The position numbers and the translations under genes were made by a program. From positions 310,001 to 374,000 of the forward strand of contig NW_006763301.1 of assembly GCF_000218685.1 (NCBI RefSeq): 64,000 nt of DNA. Direction: 5' to 3'. A model generated the notes under the pieces. The model saw nothing but the letters and a program-made list of their open reading frames with translations. It was not told the origin of the DNA and made no database searches. This DNA comes from Serpula lacrymans var. lacrymans S7.9 (taxonomy: Eukaryota > Basidiomycota > Agaricomycetes > Boletales > Serpulaceae). Positions 51,244-61,377 of this stretch are shown here, piece after piece; the stretch's first letter is position 1; every line of letters begins with the position of its first letter.

Positions 51244-51451
51244 CAGTGACTCTAAAAACTGTTGCAATGTTTGGCCTAAATGTGGTGTGCAAAGTGCACC
51301 ACCAACAGACTTAGAAACTTTGCTCAGCTTTGGTGGGGTCAACAAAAGTACTTGGTCTTGGCTACAAAATGGTTTCTGGGTCATGTGATTTGGCCTAGCG
51401 GTTGTGAAGATATGCCCATTTCAAAACAGCAATACCATTGCAACAGTTTTT
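51244..51451. repeat. Inverted repeat beside the 3' end of the Tc1 transposase
   Basis: The arm aaaaactgttgcaatg (51255-51270) is the exact reverse complement of cattgcaacagttttt (51436-51451). The left arm follows TA-CAGTGACTCT, and CAGT next to TA is typical of Tc1 ends. It is either the element's terminal inverted repeat with an inner copy or a small MITE. Confidence 0.6.
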
Positions 51452-51486
51452 TCACTTTTGGTATCAAGGGAGATATCTAGGGAATA

Positions 51487-52501
51487 TCAGTACTTGGTAT
51501 AGCCTCCTTTTGCTTTGAGCACTGCCTGAATACTCCTAGGCATGCTTTCAATTAAGTTGTGACACTCTGCAACTGCTATCTTCTCCCACTCCACTTGAAT
51601 CCTCTCCCACAACTCCTCCATCCCATCAGGAGGGTGTTCATACTCTGCAAGCCCCCTCTTGAGACAACCCCACCCATGTTCAATAGGATTAAGGTTGGGA
51701 GACTGCAGGCCACACCATAGTTCTAAAATCCTGATCATCTAGCCACTCCTTGACCTTTTTGCAGGTATGCTTGGGGTCATTGTCTTGTTGAAAGATGATG
51801 TCAGGAGGATTGAAACCATAATACTGCAGGGTGTTCAGCAGCTCATCCTTTAAAATCTGAAGGTAAAGGTCCCCATCCATCCTACCATCAATTCTGGCAG
51901 CATACCCAACTCTCTCCCAAGTCATACAGCCCCAGATCATCATGGAACATTCTTCAAACTTGAGAGTTCCCTGTACCAATCTATCACTGAGCCCCTCACC
52001 TGGCTTTTTCCACACCCACTTGTGTCCATCTGACCCCAGGCAATTAATTTTGGTCTCATCAGACCATACAACCTTTTTCCAATCCTCCACAGTCCAGTCC
52101 TTGTGAGCATGAGGAAATTCTAACCTAGCCTTATGATGCTTGGTAGAGAGAAGAGGGTATTTCTGCCTGGCCACAGCCTTCATGCCAGTCTTTTTCAAGT
52201 GCTGGCGGACAGTGTTTGAGGAGAAAAGTTGGTTGATGATGTTGATAAGAGCTTTGGTGATCCAGACAGTATTTTCTGCCTTGCGAGTGGAGATGAGATG
52301 TATAGCATGGCGGACATTGGCAGGAGAAAGCTTAGATGGATGACCTCCAACAGACTTTTGGAGCTCAGAACACTCCTTGGAGCAAAGTCTAGAGATGGTA
52401 GAGACATGGACACCATTGGTAGAGGCAATAAAGTGAGCAGTTTGACCTGCATCAATGAGGTTAAGAATTCAGTTCTTTTGAGCAGGAGAGAGGGATTTCA
52501 T
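51487..52501 (-). pseudogene. Tc1-like (DD34E) transposase, broken by one stop and one frameshift
   Basis: The reading starts MKSLSPAQKN at 52501, meets TGA at 52469-52471, then continues in the same frame: ILNLIDAGQTAHFIASTNGV, VSTISRLCSK, a helix-turn-helix region. DDE motifs follow: VVWSDETKINCLG (first Asp), IIFQQDNDPKHTCKKV (second Asp). A frame change near 51695 separates these from SPNLNPIEHGWGCLKRGL, which has the Glu. Counting across the break gives 34 residues between the second Asp and the Glu, so DD34E. The end is KGGYTKY-stop at 51487. The right terminal repeat was not found; the gypsy LTR starts 125 bp beyond the transposase start. The copy is inactive. Confidence 0.85.
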
Positions 52502-52625
52502 GATGATGGTGTTACAATTTCTACTCCTTTTATGGACTACTCATTTTTCCTTACTCATTGGTTATACCATCGGACCGATGACTCATTTCCTTCACGTACA
52601 TTTCTGTTCTCTTCGCAGACTGCAT
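52502..52625. other. Segment between Tc1 and the gypsy LTR
   Basis: It should contain the right end of Tc1, but the repeat arm is not found. No match between its last bases (tgcat) and the bases after the far LTR (gagta). Confidence 0.4.
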
Positions 52626-53021
52626 TGGTAACAACCAAGAGTTAGTTACTCTGGCGCACACAGGAACACACTATAAAGAGAATGAAGAGGGAGTGGTTAC
52701 CCCTTGGGATGCAGAGAGTTAGTTGGTATACAACAGGAGGACTTGCTGAGGAGTCTCCTGAATCTATTGGAGTTTATATACTACTACAGGGTTGTTTGTA
52801 CATGTGTACTATACAGTTGATAGAGACAGTGGCTGATGATGTCATGGGGCTTTAGCCCGCATGGCTAGCTCCACTGTGTGAGAGAGTTGTGTCCAAAATA
52901 AGAAGAAAGGCAATGTGGCGCGAGAAAGGGGAAGTGCTGCGTGGCACCATGTGTGAAAGCTAAAGTTTAAAGTGGAGAAATAAAAGTAAAGGGAAAGTCT
53001 GAAAATTGTGTTATCGTAACA
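52626..53021 (-). repeat. 3' LTR of the gypsy element
   Basis: Plus-strand ends tggtaacaacc ... ttatcgtaaca. Aligns with 60622-61023 along its whole length apart from small indels (for example a 6-base difference near 52722). Confidence 0.9.
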
Positions 53022-53037
53022 CTACCCCCCTTCTAAG
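53022..53037 (-). other. Polypurine tract of the gypsy element
   Basis: On the minus strand agaaggggggtag abuts the LTR start tgttacgataac. This is the plus-strand DNA priming site position. Confidence 0.7.
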
Positions 53038-53522
53038 GCTCGACTTCCAGGCAAGACCAAATACCGGAGGTAGTAGTTAAATTTTCGGGCATAGGTTGAA
53101 AAAGAGAATTAAAAAGATTTGAATCCATGCCTCTAAGCTTCCTAGGAGCTGAGGGATTCTTAGCATAAAATTTGCGAACAGCGTCGCGGGAATTGTCCAG
53201 ATGGGCTTCTGGTTCCCATGTTCTGTCCTCGTCTCCATAGCCCTTCCGTAGGACTAGGAGTTCTAGTTTACCACGCTTCAAGCGTGCATCCACCACCCGT
53301 TCGACTTCAAACTCTTCTTCACCTTCCTGGGTGACTACAACCGGTCTGGGCCGGTCTACACGCTGTCCCGGCAGCGGCCCTTTGTAGGGTTTTACACGGC
53401 TAATATTGACCGTGGGTACTACCCTCATTCGTTTTGGGAGTTCTAGCTCCACTGCGTTGGGTTTGACTTCCTTAATCCGGTAAGGGCCAATCCACTTTTC
53501 GGTCAGTTTTCTAGACTGCCGA
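53033..53522 (-). pseudogene. 3' end of pol: integrase C-terminus and chromodomain
   Basis: The reading resumes after the nested insertion with QSRKLTEKWIGPYRIKEVKPNAVELELPK. It passes through VNISRVKPYKG to a chromodomain (EEFEVERVVDARLKRGKLELLVLRKGYGDEDRTWEPEAHLDNSRDAVRKFYA) with the aromatic and WEPE features. Chromodomains of this class steer integration to marked chromatin. The stop is at 53033, inside the tract next to the LTR. No damage is visible in this part. Confidence 0.85.
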
Positions 53523-53833
53523 TGTCATGCACCAAAGTTGATTGGTAGCATGGACAGGTGTCAATAACGAAGCGAATATTCGAAAAGACTCGCCTTTGCG
53601 CCACACAGGCACAGTGCCACGTGGAATAGTAATTAATATTGCCCTTTTCAAACTTGTGGCTGATCAGCACCACCTCTATTAGGCAATCCAGTCACGCTCA
53701 CCTTTGCTTTTCCATCCGGTACTTTCCGTGTTTCGGCATTTCGGCAAATTTTCGCGTCGCCACTGGCTACACATTGCATTGTGCCCTCGCTTTTGTTGTT
53801 TCCCTTACTCCCCTTCCTTTGCCTAGCCCCACC

Positions 53834-54376
53834 ATGGGCCCCTTCCTCTCCTTTTTATTCTCACCTGACGGTCGTTTCTGGATCCCCATTCTAATCCACT
53901 TTTTCGTCACCTCCACCCTCCTCCTCCTCATCTTATTTGCACCCCCACCATTTCTGATGTCACCACTTCCTATCCGCTTCCGTTGCCAATCCATTGACTA
54001 CCACGTGCCACTGCTGATATCAGCAAAGCCCCGGCGGCCGGTCCAAATAGGGCAACAGGTCCATCTTCATGACGTCGATCTGCCATTATATACTATCAAA
54101 ACATCGGTCGCTCGTCTTGCCTGGTTGGAGCGTGGGTGGGTAATTTTTGAGCTGGAGAAGGTTCATCCCCTTGCGTCGCCCATGTTCATCGCTGTCCCAT
54201 TCACTTGGGTACACTTATCTTTTGTCCATCGTCTTCGCTACAGCTACACCTACCACACGCTGCCTGGGACTCACTTGTTCCAAATTGGAACTACTCCTCT
54301 CCCTCCCTCGTTTGATCAGGTGGTCCAACACAACCAGTCCATTGGTAAGGCCATGGAACTGTCGGATTTGGACTAG
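53834..54376 (+). CDS. 180-residue ORF of unknown function within the nested element
   Basis: The ATG at 53834 has a strong context (caccATGg). The frame runs 181 codons without a break inside an otherwise inactive transposon. The protein begins MGPFLSFLFSPDGRF, followed by one strong membrane segment (residues about 16-42: WIPILIHFFVTSTLLLLILFA, then Pro-rich). A soluble part rich in aromatic and basic residues follows: IRFRCQSIDYHVPLLISAKP, VHLHDVDLPLYTIKTSVARL, WLERGWVIFELEKVHPL. The C-terminus is acidic (MELSDLD). I recognise no family, nucleic-acid enzyme motif, zinc knuckle or protease triad. The frame extends upstream to 53639 without a better ATG. It may be an accessory protein of the element, or a captured gene. 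Confidence 0.5.
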   Translation: MGPFLSFLFSPDGRFWIPILIHFFVTSTLLLLILFAPPPFLMSPLPIRFRCQSIDYHVPLLISAKPRRPVQIGQQVHLHDVDLPLYTIKTSVARLAWLERGWVIFELEKVHPLASPMFIAVPFTWVHLSFVHRLRYSYTYHTLPGTHLFQIGTTPLPPSFDQVVQHNQSIGKAMELSDLD

Positions 54377-54792
54377 GTGGTGGACCGGTGGCTCCAGTTT
54401 CTTTTTCTTCAGCAGAACATTCATTTACAGTGCGATTATTTTTGATTTTTGAATCATTTTTATGGACACATATTTTTTTTTAGAATGCCTGACTGACAAT
54501 AAAGGAACTGTGTTGATACTGATAGTGTTTTGCCTTGCCCTTTTTTTACTGCATCTTCCCATGACATCATGATTTTCCTGCTCTCTTTTTGCTATTGGAC
54601 TTTACTTTATGGCTGTACAAACCTGTGACATTACTCACAGCATTCATTGTTCTATCCCTTTCTTTTCTTTTTTTTGACAATCTTATCCTGTACTACCTAC
54701 GCAGGATTCATCAGCGTACATTCCTTTTTCCTTCATATTCTTTCTCATTCTTTTTGCACAGCTATACTGTGCATAGCCTACTTTTCTTTTAC

Positions 54793-54800
54793 TATATAAA
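54793..54800 (+). promoter_or_regulatory. TATA box in the nested element
   Basis: TATATAAA followed by cccctgtattttaccttg. Position and orientation fit an LTR promoter reading to the right. Confidence 0.5.
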
Positions 54801-55334
54801 CCCCTGTATTTTACCTTGTAAAAACAACAAGAACTCCATTCCAGACTTCTTCTCTAATTTCAAGTTCACTACTCTGCTGCTTGTGATCCAGTGTGGTCAC
54901 AACACTTCCCACTGCTACCACTGTCAACTGCTGTCATCGTCACTTCCCACTTTTGAAGTCATTGTCATCCCTTTCGATTAGAGTCCTTCTGAGCACTACA
55001 GTCTGTGCGTCAGGAGCCTGTTATCACTGGGAACCTCGTCACCTCGTCATCCTCGTTGTTCTCAAACCTACCTTGTGCTACAATTAGCAAGGTAGTGCTC
55101 ATCTATACTCGTCACTAAGCCCCTATCTTCTATCAATTCAACTATCCCTCCTCCTCAAAACCCACACTCATACATTTCTGGGTTTTACTTTGAAGGATCC
55201 TCATACATACCACCCCACGAACAACCAGAGCACCCACTGTTCTAGGAGGCAAAGCCCATAAACAAGTTCCGTGGAATCTGGGAGGATTGTGTGTTAGTTT
55301 GTTTTTGTGTGTGGTTTTCTAACTGCAGTTCTCA

Positions 55335-58179
55335 TCATCGACACCGATCTTTTAATTTTAAGTGGTCGGTATCTAACCAGACCAGGTCGCCGACTTTGTA
55401 GTCAGGGGCTTTAGAGCGTCTATGCTCTGCCCTGTCTTTCATCTGCTCTGCAGTTTTAAATAGTGCCTTGCGCATTTCGTCCAAGACAGACTTCATGTCT
55501 TTTACCATGTTCTCAGCAGTCTCGTTCTTGCTTTTGCCAGGTTCTACACCCATTCTGGGGAGATACGATCTAGTGACCTCGAATGGTGCCTTTCCTGTAG
55601 CCGACGACTGTTTGATATTATAAGAGAACTGGGCTATCTTTAGCCACTTGGCCCAATCTGTCTGTCTGTCATTAATAAATATCCGGAGATATTGTTTCAA
55701 CTCCTGGTTGAGTCTCTCCGTTTGTCCATCAGTCTGCTGATGGAACACCGTTGATAATTTAGGTTTGATGCCCAGCATCCGGCATGATTCTTTCGTAAAT
55801 TCGCTAGCAAATTGAGGTCCTCTATCGGAGATAACTGTTTCCGGCAACCCATAGATAGACCATACAAAATCTTTAAATAGATCTGCCGTTCTAGCGGTGG
55901 TAATGGTTTTATTGGTAGGTATGAATACTACTTCTTTGGAGAAGTGATCCACTACTACCATTACTGAATCGTACCCATTCGACTCGGGCAGATCCGTCGT
56001 GAAATCAACCAATATATCCTGCCAGGGACCAGCTGGTATCGGGTTCAGCATAAGTTTACCGGCCGGCGGTTGATGAGAATTCTTAGCCATGGCACATCTC
56101 AAACAGGATTTTACGTATTCCTGTACATCTTTGACCATGCCAGGCCACATGTAGTTTCTGGAGATCAACTCCATTGTTCGTTGCCACCCCGGGTGCCCAG
56201 CCACTAGAGTGTCGTGATGTCTGTCTATTGCCTTGATCCTTGCGGACTCAGGCACATAGATTTTGTCTTTGAAATGGAAGAGCCCGTCTTCCCATAAATA
56301 GTTTTCATTGCCCTCAAGGCGCGCCTTCTCTTCTGAGGAGATGTCTTTCTTGAAGACTTCCAGAAGATCGGAATCATGCCCAATTCTAACATTGGCAACC
56401 CTTGATTGATCTATCAAGGTAACACCTTTGTTGTCATCTTTGATACCGTTGGCATGATCTTCTCTTCTGGATAAAGTGTCCGCTTTCCCCATAGAACTTC
56501 CAGGCTTATGAATTAATTTATAATTAAACCTTGACAAGTACACCGCATGGCGGGCCTGTCTTCTGTTCAAGTCTCGGGCCGTCATAAAATACTCCAGATT
56601 CTTATGATTGGTCCAAATTTCAAATTGGTGTCTAGCACCTTCTAAGTAGTGCCGCCAGTGCTCTAAGGCTCTAATAATGGCCAGCATTTCTTTGTCGTAA
56701 ATTTGATAGTTGCACTCTGTAGGCGACAAACTATGCGATAAATAGGCACAAGGCCTCCAAAGATTGTCAGGACATTTAATTGATAAAACGGCCCAAGTAG
56801 CAAAATCAGAGGAGTCGGTTTCTAGCCGGAACTCTTTGTCTAATTCTGGAAATGCTAATATGGGCGCCGTTGTAAACACCTGTTTAAGCTTATTGAAAGC
56901 TTCTTGTTCTTTGGTGCCTCAGTGCCAAACAATGTCCTTTTTAGTGAGATCGTTCAACGGTCTCGTGATTTTTGCGAAGTTTTCGATAAACCTTCGGTAG
57001 AAATTGCCTAAGCCAAGGAAGGCCCTAACTCCTTTGACGCGAGTAGGTTCTGGCCATTCCAAGATAGCTTGAACTTTCTCAGGATCCATCCTGATTCCGT
57101 TCTGGCCTATGATCATACCGAGGAAGTCTACTTCCTTCACTTTAAAATTACATTTTTCGGGTTTGACGAATAGGTCCCATTCCTGTAAGCGTTGAAGGAC
57201 TTCTTGCACAATCCTATCATGCTCAGCCTCATCATCCGACTTCGTAAATATTAACAAATCGTCAATGTAAATGACGACACAGTTTTCCATATCCGCAAAG
57301 ATCTTGTTCATCATGCTCTGGAAGGTCGCCGGTGAATTGGTCAACCCAAAGAACATAACGAGGGGTTCAAAAGATCCTCGGTGGCACGTGAACACGGCCT
57401 TCCAAGCATCTGTCTCTTTGATTCGTACATTATTGTACCCCCATCTGAGATCCATCTTTGTCAAGATCTTGGCACCAGCCAACTTGTCTACTAGCTGACT
57501 GATCAAAGGCAGCGGATACGCATTTTTAACCGTGTGCTCATTCACATAACAATAGTCCATAATCATACGCTTCTTACCATCCTTTTTAGGAATGAAGAAC
57601 ACCAGGGACATCATAGGGCTTTTGGAAGGTCTGATGTAACCCTTCCTAAGCTGTTCGTCTATGAAACTTGATACCTCATCTCTTTCTGGAGCAGAGAGTG
57701 GTATCATGTGTCCTTTTCTTGGTTTGAAAGTGTCCTTCAAATCTATAGCATGGTCCCAAGGCTTGGCCTCTGGGAAGCGCTCTGATTTATGTTTAGAAAA
57801 GACTTTCCAGAAGTCATGGTACTCGGGAGGTACCAGCCTCTTAATCTCTTCCTCGGGTTTTACCTCATTATCGTCATCGTCAATCTTTTCTAAAGATCTG
57901 AGCTCATAAACATTTTCAGCGTTTATCTTCTCAAGACGTTCGTTGTGATGGACATGATTAGGTTTACCCAAGTTTACACACTCCTGAGGGCAACGTGACA
58001 ATGTGACAACCCCTGTCTGCCAGTCGATCTCAGGATTGTGTTTAAATAGCCAGGTCCAGCCTAAGATTAAATTAATCTTCCCTAGTTGGGTAGCTTCAGC
58101 GGTGACTCGTTCTCTGTGTCCTTGGTATTCGACAACAAAGGAACATTTGTGCGTGATGCAGCCACCCGCGTTAAGCGTA
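55335..58179 (-). pseudogene. Pol: reverse transcriptase, RNase H and integrase of the gypsy element
   Basis: The frame from 58179 runs [16 protein letters not shown], then [13 protein letters not shown] (end of the protease region), and on to the RT: PIPLS-type [56 protein letters not shown] (first Asp), [28 protein letters not shown] (catalytic YIDD), and [15 protein letters not shown] at 56919-56921 breaks the frame where a Trp is expected (VWH-stop-GTKEQ). RNase H follows with ETDSSDFA and YDKEMLAI, then the integrase HHCC zinc finger (HHDTLVAGHPGWQ, CLRCAMAK) and DDE core (VDFTTDLPES, VISDRGPQF, DGQTERLNQELKQYL). It ends against the nested element at 55343. Apart from the stop it looks well preserved. 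Confidence 0.9.
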
Positions 58180-58497
58180 TTAAGAACAAAGCTTGAAGGA
58201 AGTGTCTAGCCACTTGCTGAGAGCAATCAGGGACTGGAACTAGAGTCCAATGTGAGTAACTATATTATTAGAGAGTATGACAGGTATACAGTACCTAGAG
58301 TCCAATGTGAGTAACTAGAGAATAGGAAGCATTGGACTCTGCAGTACTGTCCGAAGTTTTGTAAACAAAGGTAAACAAAGCAGCCACAAAGGCGAAATAA
58401 TAGAGAACACAATCAATAGTGAATGATAGAAGAATAGATAGAGAAAGGAATGAAAATATATAGGTAGCACAAAGGTGCAGAATCACCAAAACTAACA
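58180..58497. mobile_element. 318-bp insertion in pol, between protease and reverse transcriptase
   Basis: Flanks are aagcgta (58173-58179) and aagtgta (58498-58504), 6 of 7 identical. Taking the segment and one flank out joins VDGTL to NAGGC in frame. The insert has two direct 23-bp copies (ctagagtccaatgtgagtaacta) at about 58232 and 58290, and on the minus strand ctatatatttt near its TGTTAG end. It may be a small solo LTR or MITE. Confidence 0.65.
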
Positions 58498-59067
58498 AAG
58501 TGTACCGTCAACTTTATAGACAGGAATAGATACATCTAATTTTACAAGGGGGAGTCCAATTTGCTCCGCCCAGACCTGATCTATGAAAATTCCGTTAGCG
58601 CCTGAATCAAGCAGTGCACTGGTTGGGTGTACTATGCCCCGGGCAAGGTTTTCCACACCAACGTCTAAATGGATCTCTTTTTGGAATAAATATGTGCACA
58701 TCAACACACACCTTGGGATTCCGGGAAAGGGTGGCTCCAACGAAGAAGAAAGGGTATCAAAAGTTATATGTTTTTCTATTTTATTTTCACCAGAATCAAG
58801 CACCCTAGTGTTTGTCTCACCGGGGCCACGCTCCAAAGGAGACGCCGGTGCAGCGGTAGTATTATAAATATCGCAGTTGCATTGCTTCATACAAGTACAT
58901 ACTTCAGATAAAAAATTTAAGAATCTATTTACAAATTGGGGAGCCATCCCCGTCTTTCCTTTATTGCTCGTGCAACACCCCGGAACAGGGGCCACTTTGT
59001 TGTGGTTTACTTCATTGTTCGTAGGAGCGAAGGCACCCAAGTGACCTAAGCTCCGAACTCTTTTCCC
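58498..59067 (-). pseudogene. Retroviral-type aspartic protease region of the gypsy element
   Basis: This reading lies in the -1 frame relative to gag and overlaps its end. It includes a Pro/Asn-rich linker (GAFAPTNNEVNHNK) and CTCMKQCNCD. The protease core has ALLDSGANGIFID, the D-S-G-A active site, followed by WAEQIGLPL. It stops at the 318-bp insertion, after KVDGTL. There is no ATG in good context, as expected for a frameshift product. Confidence 0.75.
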
Positions 59068-60104
59068 TGAGTCTTCATCTCAGCGACCTGCTGGTCGTAG
59101 AAGAAGGCTCGGATTTCGTTGTATGAACAACCGGCCAGAGTATTGAGCCAATCATCTGGTTTTTCCATTTCTAATTGGCGCGCCTGGCGCTCTTGATTAT
59201 TTTTTTGTTGAGCGGCCTGCACTCCATTTGTACACTTTTGAGCTATGTGCCCCTCCTGCCCACAGTTGTAGCAGGTGAATTTGCGCGTCTGTCCGCCTTG
59301 GACCGCGCCAATATCCATAGGAGCACCCCGACCTGGTTGCAGCCCGAACGGCTGGAACCCGTGAGAGTGTTGTTGTTTTTGGTTTGATAACCCAGGGTGC
59401 CTCTGGGATTCATTATTTTTGGTGGTGGACCTGCCACCTTGGTGCATTTGGTAAAGTTCCATGGCTCTACCGATTCTTCGTACTTCCTCAGCCGCCAGGG
59501 CCAAGTTCTCGTTTCTGGTATCCTGCAGATAGATCTGTTCTGCAATGCGAGGGTTCACATTGCGTTCCAGCAGTTCTACTGCGTGTTTATTTCCAAGCCC
59601 TCCTTGGATGGAGAGGGCCAGGAACCGGGTAACATAGTCATCCGTCCTCATGTTTCCTTGTTTGAAGGAACGGATTTGCTGACGCGCCCAGTCTCGCTCA
59701 GCTTGTGGTTTGAAGTATTTTTCGATCTCTTTCTTGAGATCGTCCCAGGTAGGCCACACTCCCGCGGTGTAGCATTCCTGCAGTCTTACTTGGGCGTATC
59801 GACCCGCCACAGGTCCTTTTAGTTGAGATAGCACTGCAGTGGCTACCTCAAAATTGTCGGCAAACGCGTCCCAGTTTGCCTTAACCCAAATCTGGAGCTT
59901 GATCCACCATTTGGCGAATCGCGCTCTGTCTCCCTCGAAGGCGCCAGGGTCAGCAACGACTTCGACTTTCTTGTTGAATTTCTTCTCGACCGAGGGGGTT
60001 GCCGCAGGAGGGTTATTCTGCAGCTCAGCGACTTGCGAGGTTAATGTTGTGATCTGCGTACGCATAGCGTGCAGCAGAGCATTCATATCTGGTTGCGACA
60101 ACAT
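59046..60104 (-). CDS. Gag of the gypsy element
   Basis: The nucleocapsid precursor starts MLSQPDMNALLHAMRTQI. A coiled N-terminal stretch (TTLTSQVAELQNN) is followed by the retrotransposon gag core: GDRARFAKWWIKLQIWV, VLSQLKGPVAGRYAQ, TWDDLKKEIEKYFKP, ERDWARQQIRSFKQGNMRTDDYVTRFL. One CCHC zinc knuckle, CYNCGQEGHIAQKC (CX2CX4HX4C), lies near residue 285. The frame of 352 codons is intact to TAG at 59046. The slippery site GGGAAAA lies six codons before the stop. Gag is thus the best preserved part of the element. Confidence 0.9.
   Translation of the reverse strand: MLSQPDMNALLHAMRTQITTLTSQVAELQNNPPAATPSVEKKFNKKVEVVADPGAFEGDRARFAKWWIKLQIWVKANWDAFADNFEVATAVLSQLKGPVAGRYAQVRLQECYTAGVWPTWDDLKKEIEKYFKPQAERDWARQQIRSFKQGNMRTDDYVTRFLALSIQGGLGNKHAVELLERNVNPRIAEQIYLQDTRNENLALAAEEVRRIGRAMELYQMHQGGRSTTKNNESQRHPGLSNQKQQHSHGFQPFGLQPGRGAPMDIGAVQGGQTRKFTCYNCGQEGHIAQKCTNGVQAAQQKNNQERQARQLEMEKPDDWLNTLAGCSYNEIRAFFYDQQVAEMKTQGKEFGA
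59061..59067 (-). promoter_or_regulatory. -1 ribosomal frameshift site GGGAAAA at the gag-pol overlap
   Basis: Read on the minus strand in the gag frame as G GGA AAA (X XXY YYZ). Slipping back one base continues GK-RVRSLGHLGAFAP into the protease frame, 12 bases before the gag stop. Confidence 0.65.
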
Positions 60105-60621
60105 GTCAACTTGTTCTCTTTGTAAGGTAATAACAACGTAACTGGGGGTCTCTGCTTGCTATCTGCGGATCAACCTCTTCCCAGCTGAGTATCGGATCTC
60201 AATCTCCGACTACCCACACTATAGTATTTGAAAGTTTATATAAAAAGTATTCGTGAGAAACCCTGGTCTGAACGGTTGTCAGGGGGTGGTCCGCTTGTTA
60301 AGCTGCCAACCCTTCTCCAACTGGCGGAGGCAAGTGCCCGGCCTGGTCAGAGGAAAGAGAAATTGAAGTTTTGTATTTCTAATTCTAATCAACAGTGGTT
60401 CCACACCGACTGCTGAGCTAAGTACTCCCCTTAACGCTGGGGGCCGCATATCAAAGGTTTTGGTTCTTCTCCCAAAGCACTACAAGGCCGTCGCAAAGAG
60501 CGCACCTATCTGCTATGCGGGATATTCCCAACCAACAACCAATCTCCTTCACCCTGGAGTCCGGGTGCCCAGTGGGACTTTTTGCACAAATGTGTGAGAG
60601 AGTAGAAAGAGCGAGTCCTAA
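60105..60621 (-). other. 5' untranslated leader of the gypsy element
   Basis: Between the 5' LTR and gag. It has a small GC-rich hairpin near 60550-60580 (caccctggagtccgggtg). No tRNA-complementary TGG primer site follows the LTR directly. Confidence 0.5.
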
Positions 60622-61023
60622 TGTAACAACCAAGAGTTAGTTACTCTGGCGCACACAGGAACACAATATAAAGAGAATGATGAGGGAGTGGTTACCCCTT
60701 AGGATGCAGAGAGTTGGTATACAATAGGAGGACTCGCTGAGGAGTCTCCTGGATCTATTGGAGTTTATATACTACTACAGGGTTGTTTGTACATGTGTAC
60801 TATACAGTTGATAGATACAGTGGCTGATGATGTCATGGGGCCTAGCCCGTATGACCAGCTCCACTGTGTGAGAGAGTTGTGTCAAAAATAAGAAGAAAGG
60901 CAATGCAGCGCGAGAAAGGGGAAGTGCCGCGTGGCACCATGTGTGAAAGCTATAGTACAAAGTTAAAGCGGAGAAATAAAAGTAAAGGGGAGGTCCGAAA
61001 ATTGTGTTATCGTAATAGTAACA
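60622..61023 (-). repeat. 5' LTR of the gypsy element
   Basis: Plus-strand ends tgtaacaacc ... cgtaatagtaaca. It has a 6-base extra segment (tagtaa) near its outer end relative to the other LTR. Confidence 0.9.
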
Positions 61024-61377
61024 GAGTACAGAGGGTGAGGTGGGGAATTGGTTTAACTTGTGTACTAGACCCTTCCTTGTGCCTTGGTCCCTAACTTGTT
61101 GGAAGTGGATGGAGGAGAAGTAAAGGATGAAAGGTAGCAGAGTAAAGATCCTTTGGAGAATGATTGGAAAGATCTTTAAAAAGGACTGGTAAGACAGCAA
61201 GGGAATCTAGTCGATATTTGAACTACAGGAACAGAGTACAGGAGTTACAGCTTATATACTGTTGGGGGAGCAGGAGCTTGTAAGGGGTAACGTCAGGAAA
61301 ACCCCAGATAGCTATTATAGCTCTATATAGCCAGGTTTGTAACTATACCAGCTCTGATAGCTGCCTATAGTTCATAT
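61024..61377. other. Flank right of the gypsy element
   Basis: No ORF or repeat identified up to about 61300; TATAGC-rich DNA begins near 61305. Confidence 0.4.

Larger units (their letters stand above)
53523..55343 (+). mobile_element. Nested 1.8-kb element (solo-LTR-like) inserted in the integrase
   Basis: The insertion has ends TGTCATGC...ATCGACA (4-bp inverted TGTC/GACA) and is flanked by CCGA on both sides (53519-53522 and 55344-55347). Removing it and one CCGA restores the integrase frame exactly: KLKDR joins QSRKL. The plus-strand half carries an ORF (53834-54376) and a TATATAAA at 54793-54800, about 550 bp from its right end, as in a U3-R-U5 layout. I found no direct repeat inside, so it looks like one very long LTR or a non-autonomous element rather than a full retrotransposon. 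It is younger than its host copy. Confidence 0.75.
52626..61023 (-). mobile_element. Ty3/gypsy chromodomain retrotransposon with two nested insertions
   Basis: Direct repeats of about 400 bp bound an internal region with the order gag, protease, RT, RNase H, integrase, chromodomain on the minus strand. The integrase-then-chromodomain order marks a chromovirus. The LTRs are TG...CA and differ at roughly 25-30 sites by eye. A purine tract (agaaggggggtag) adjoins the 3' LTR. A tRNA-type primer site is not evident next to the 5' LTR. No target duplication was found, so ends may have recombined or decayed. The coding part has one nonsense codon (56919-56921) and is interrupted at 53523-55343 and 58180-58497. 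This copy cannot move on its own. Confidence 0.92.

Noticed and set aside
52621..61028. Target-site duplication for the gypsy element
   Set aside because: Bases before the left LTR (tgcat) and after the right LTR (gagta) do not match in any nearby register.
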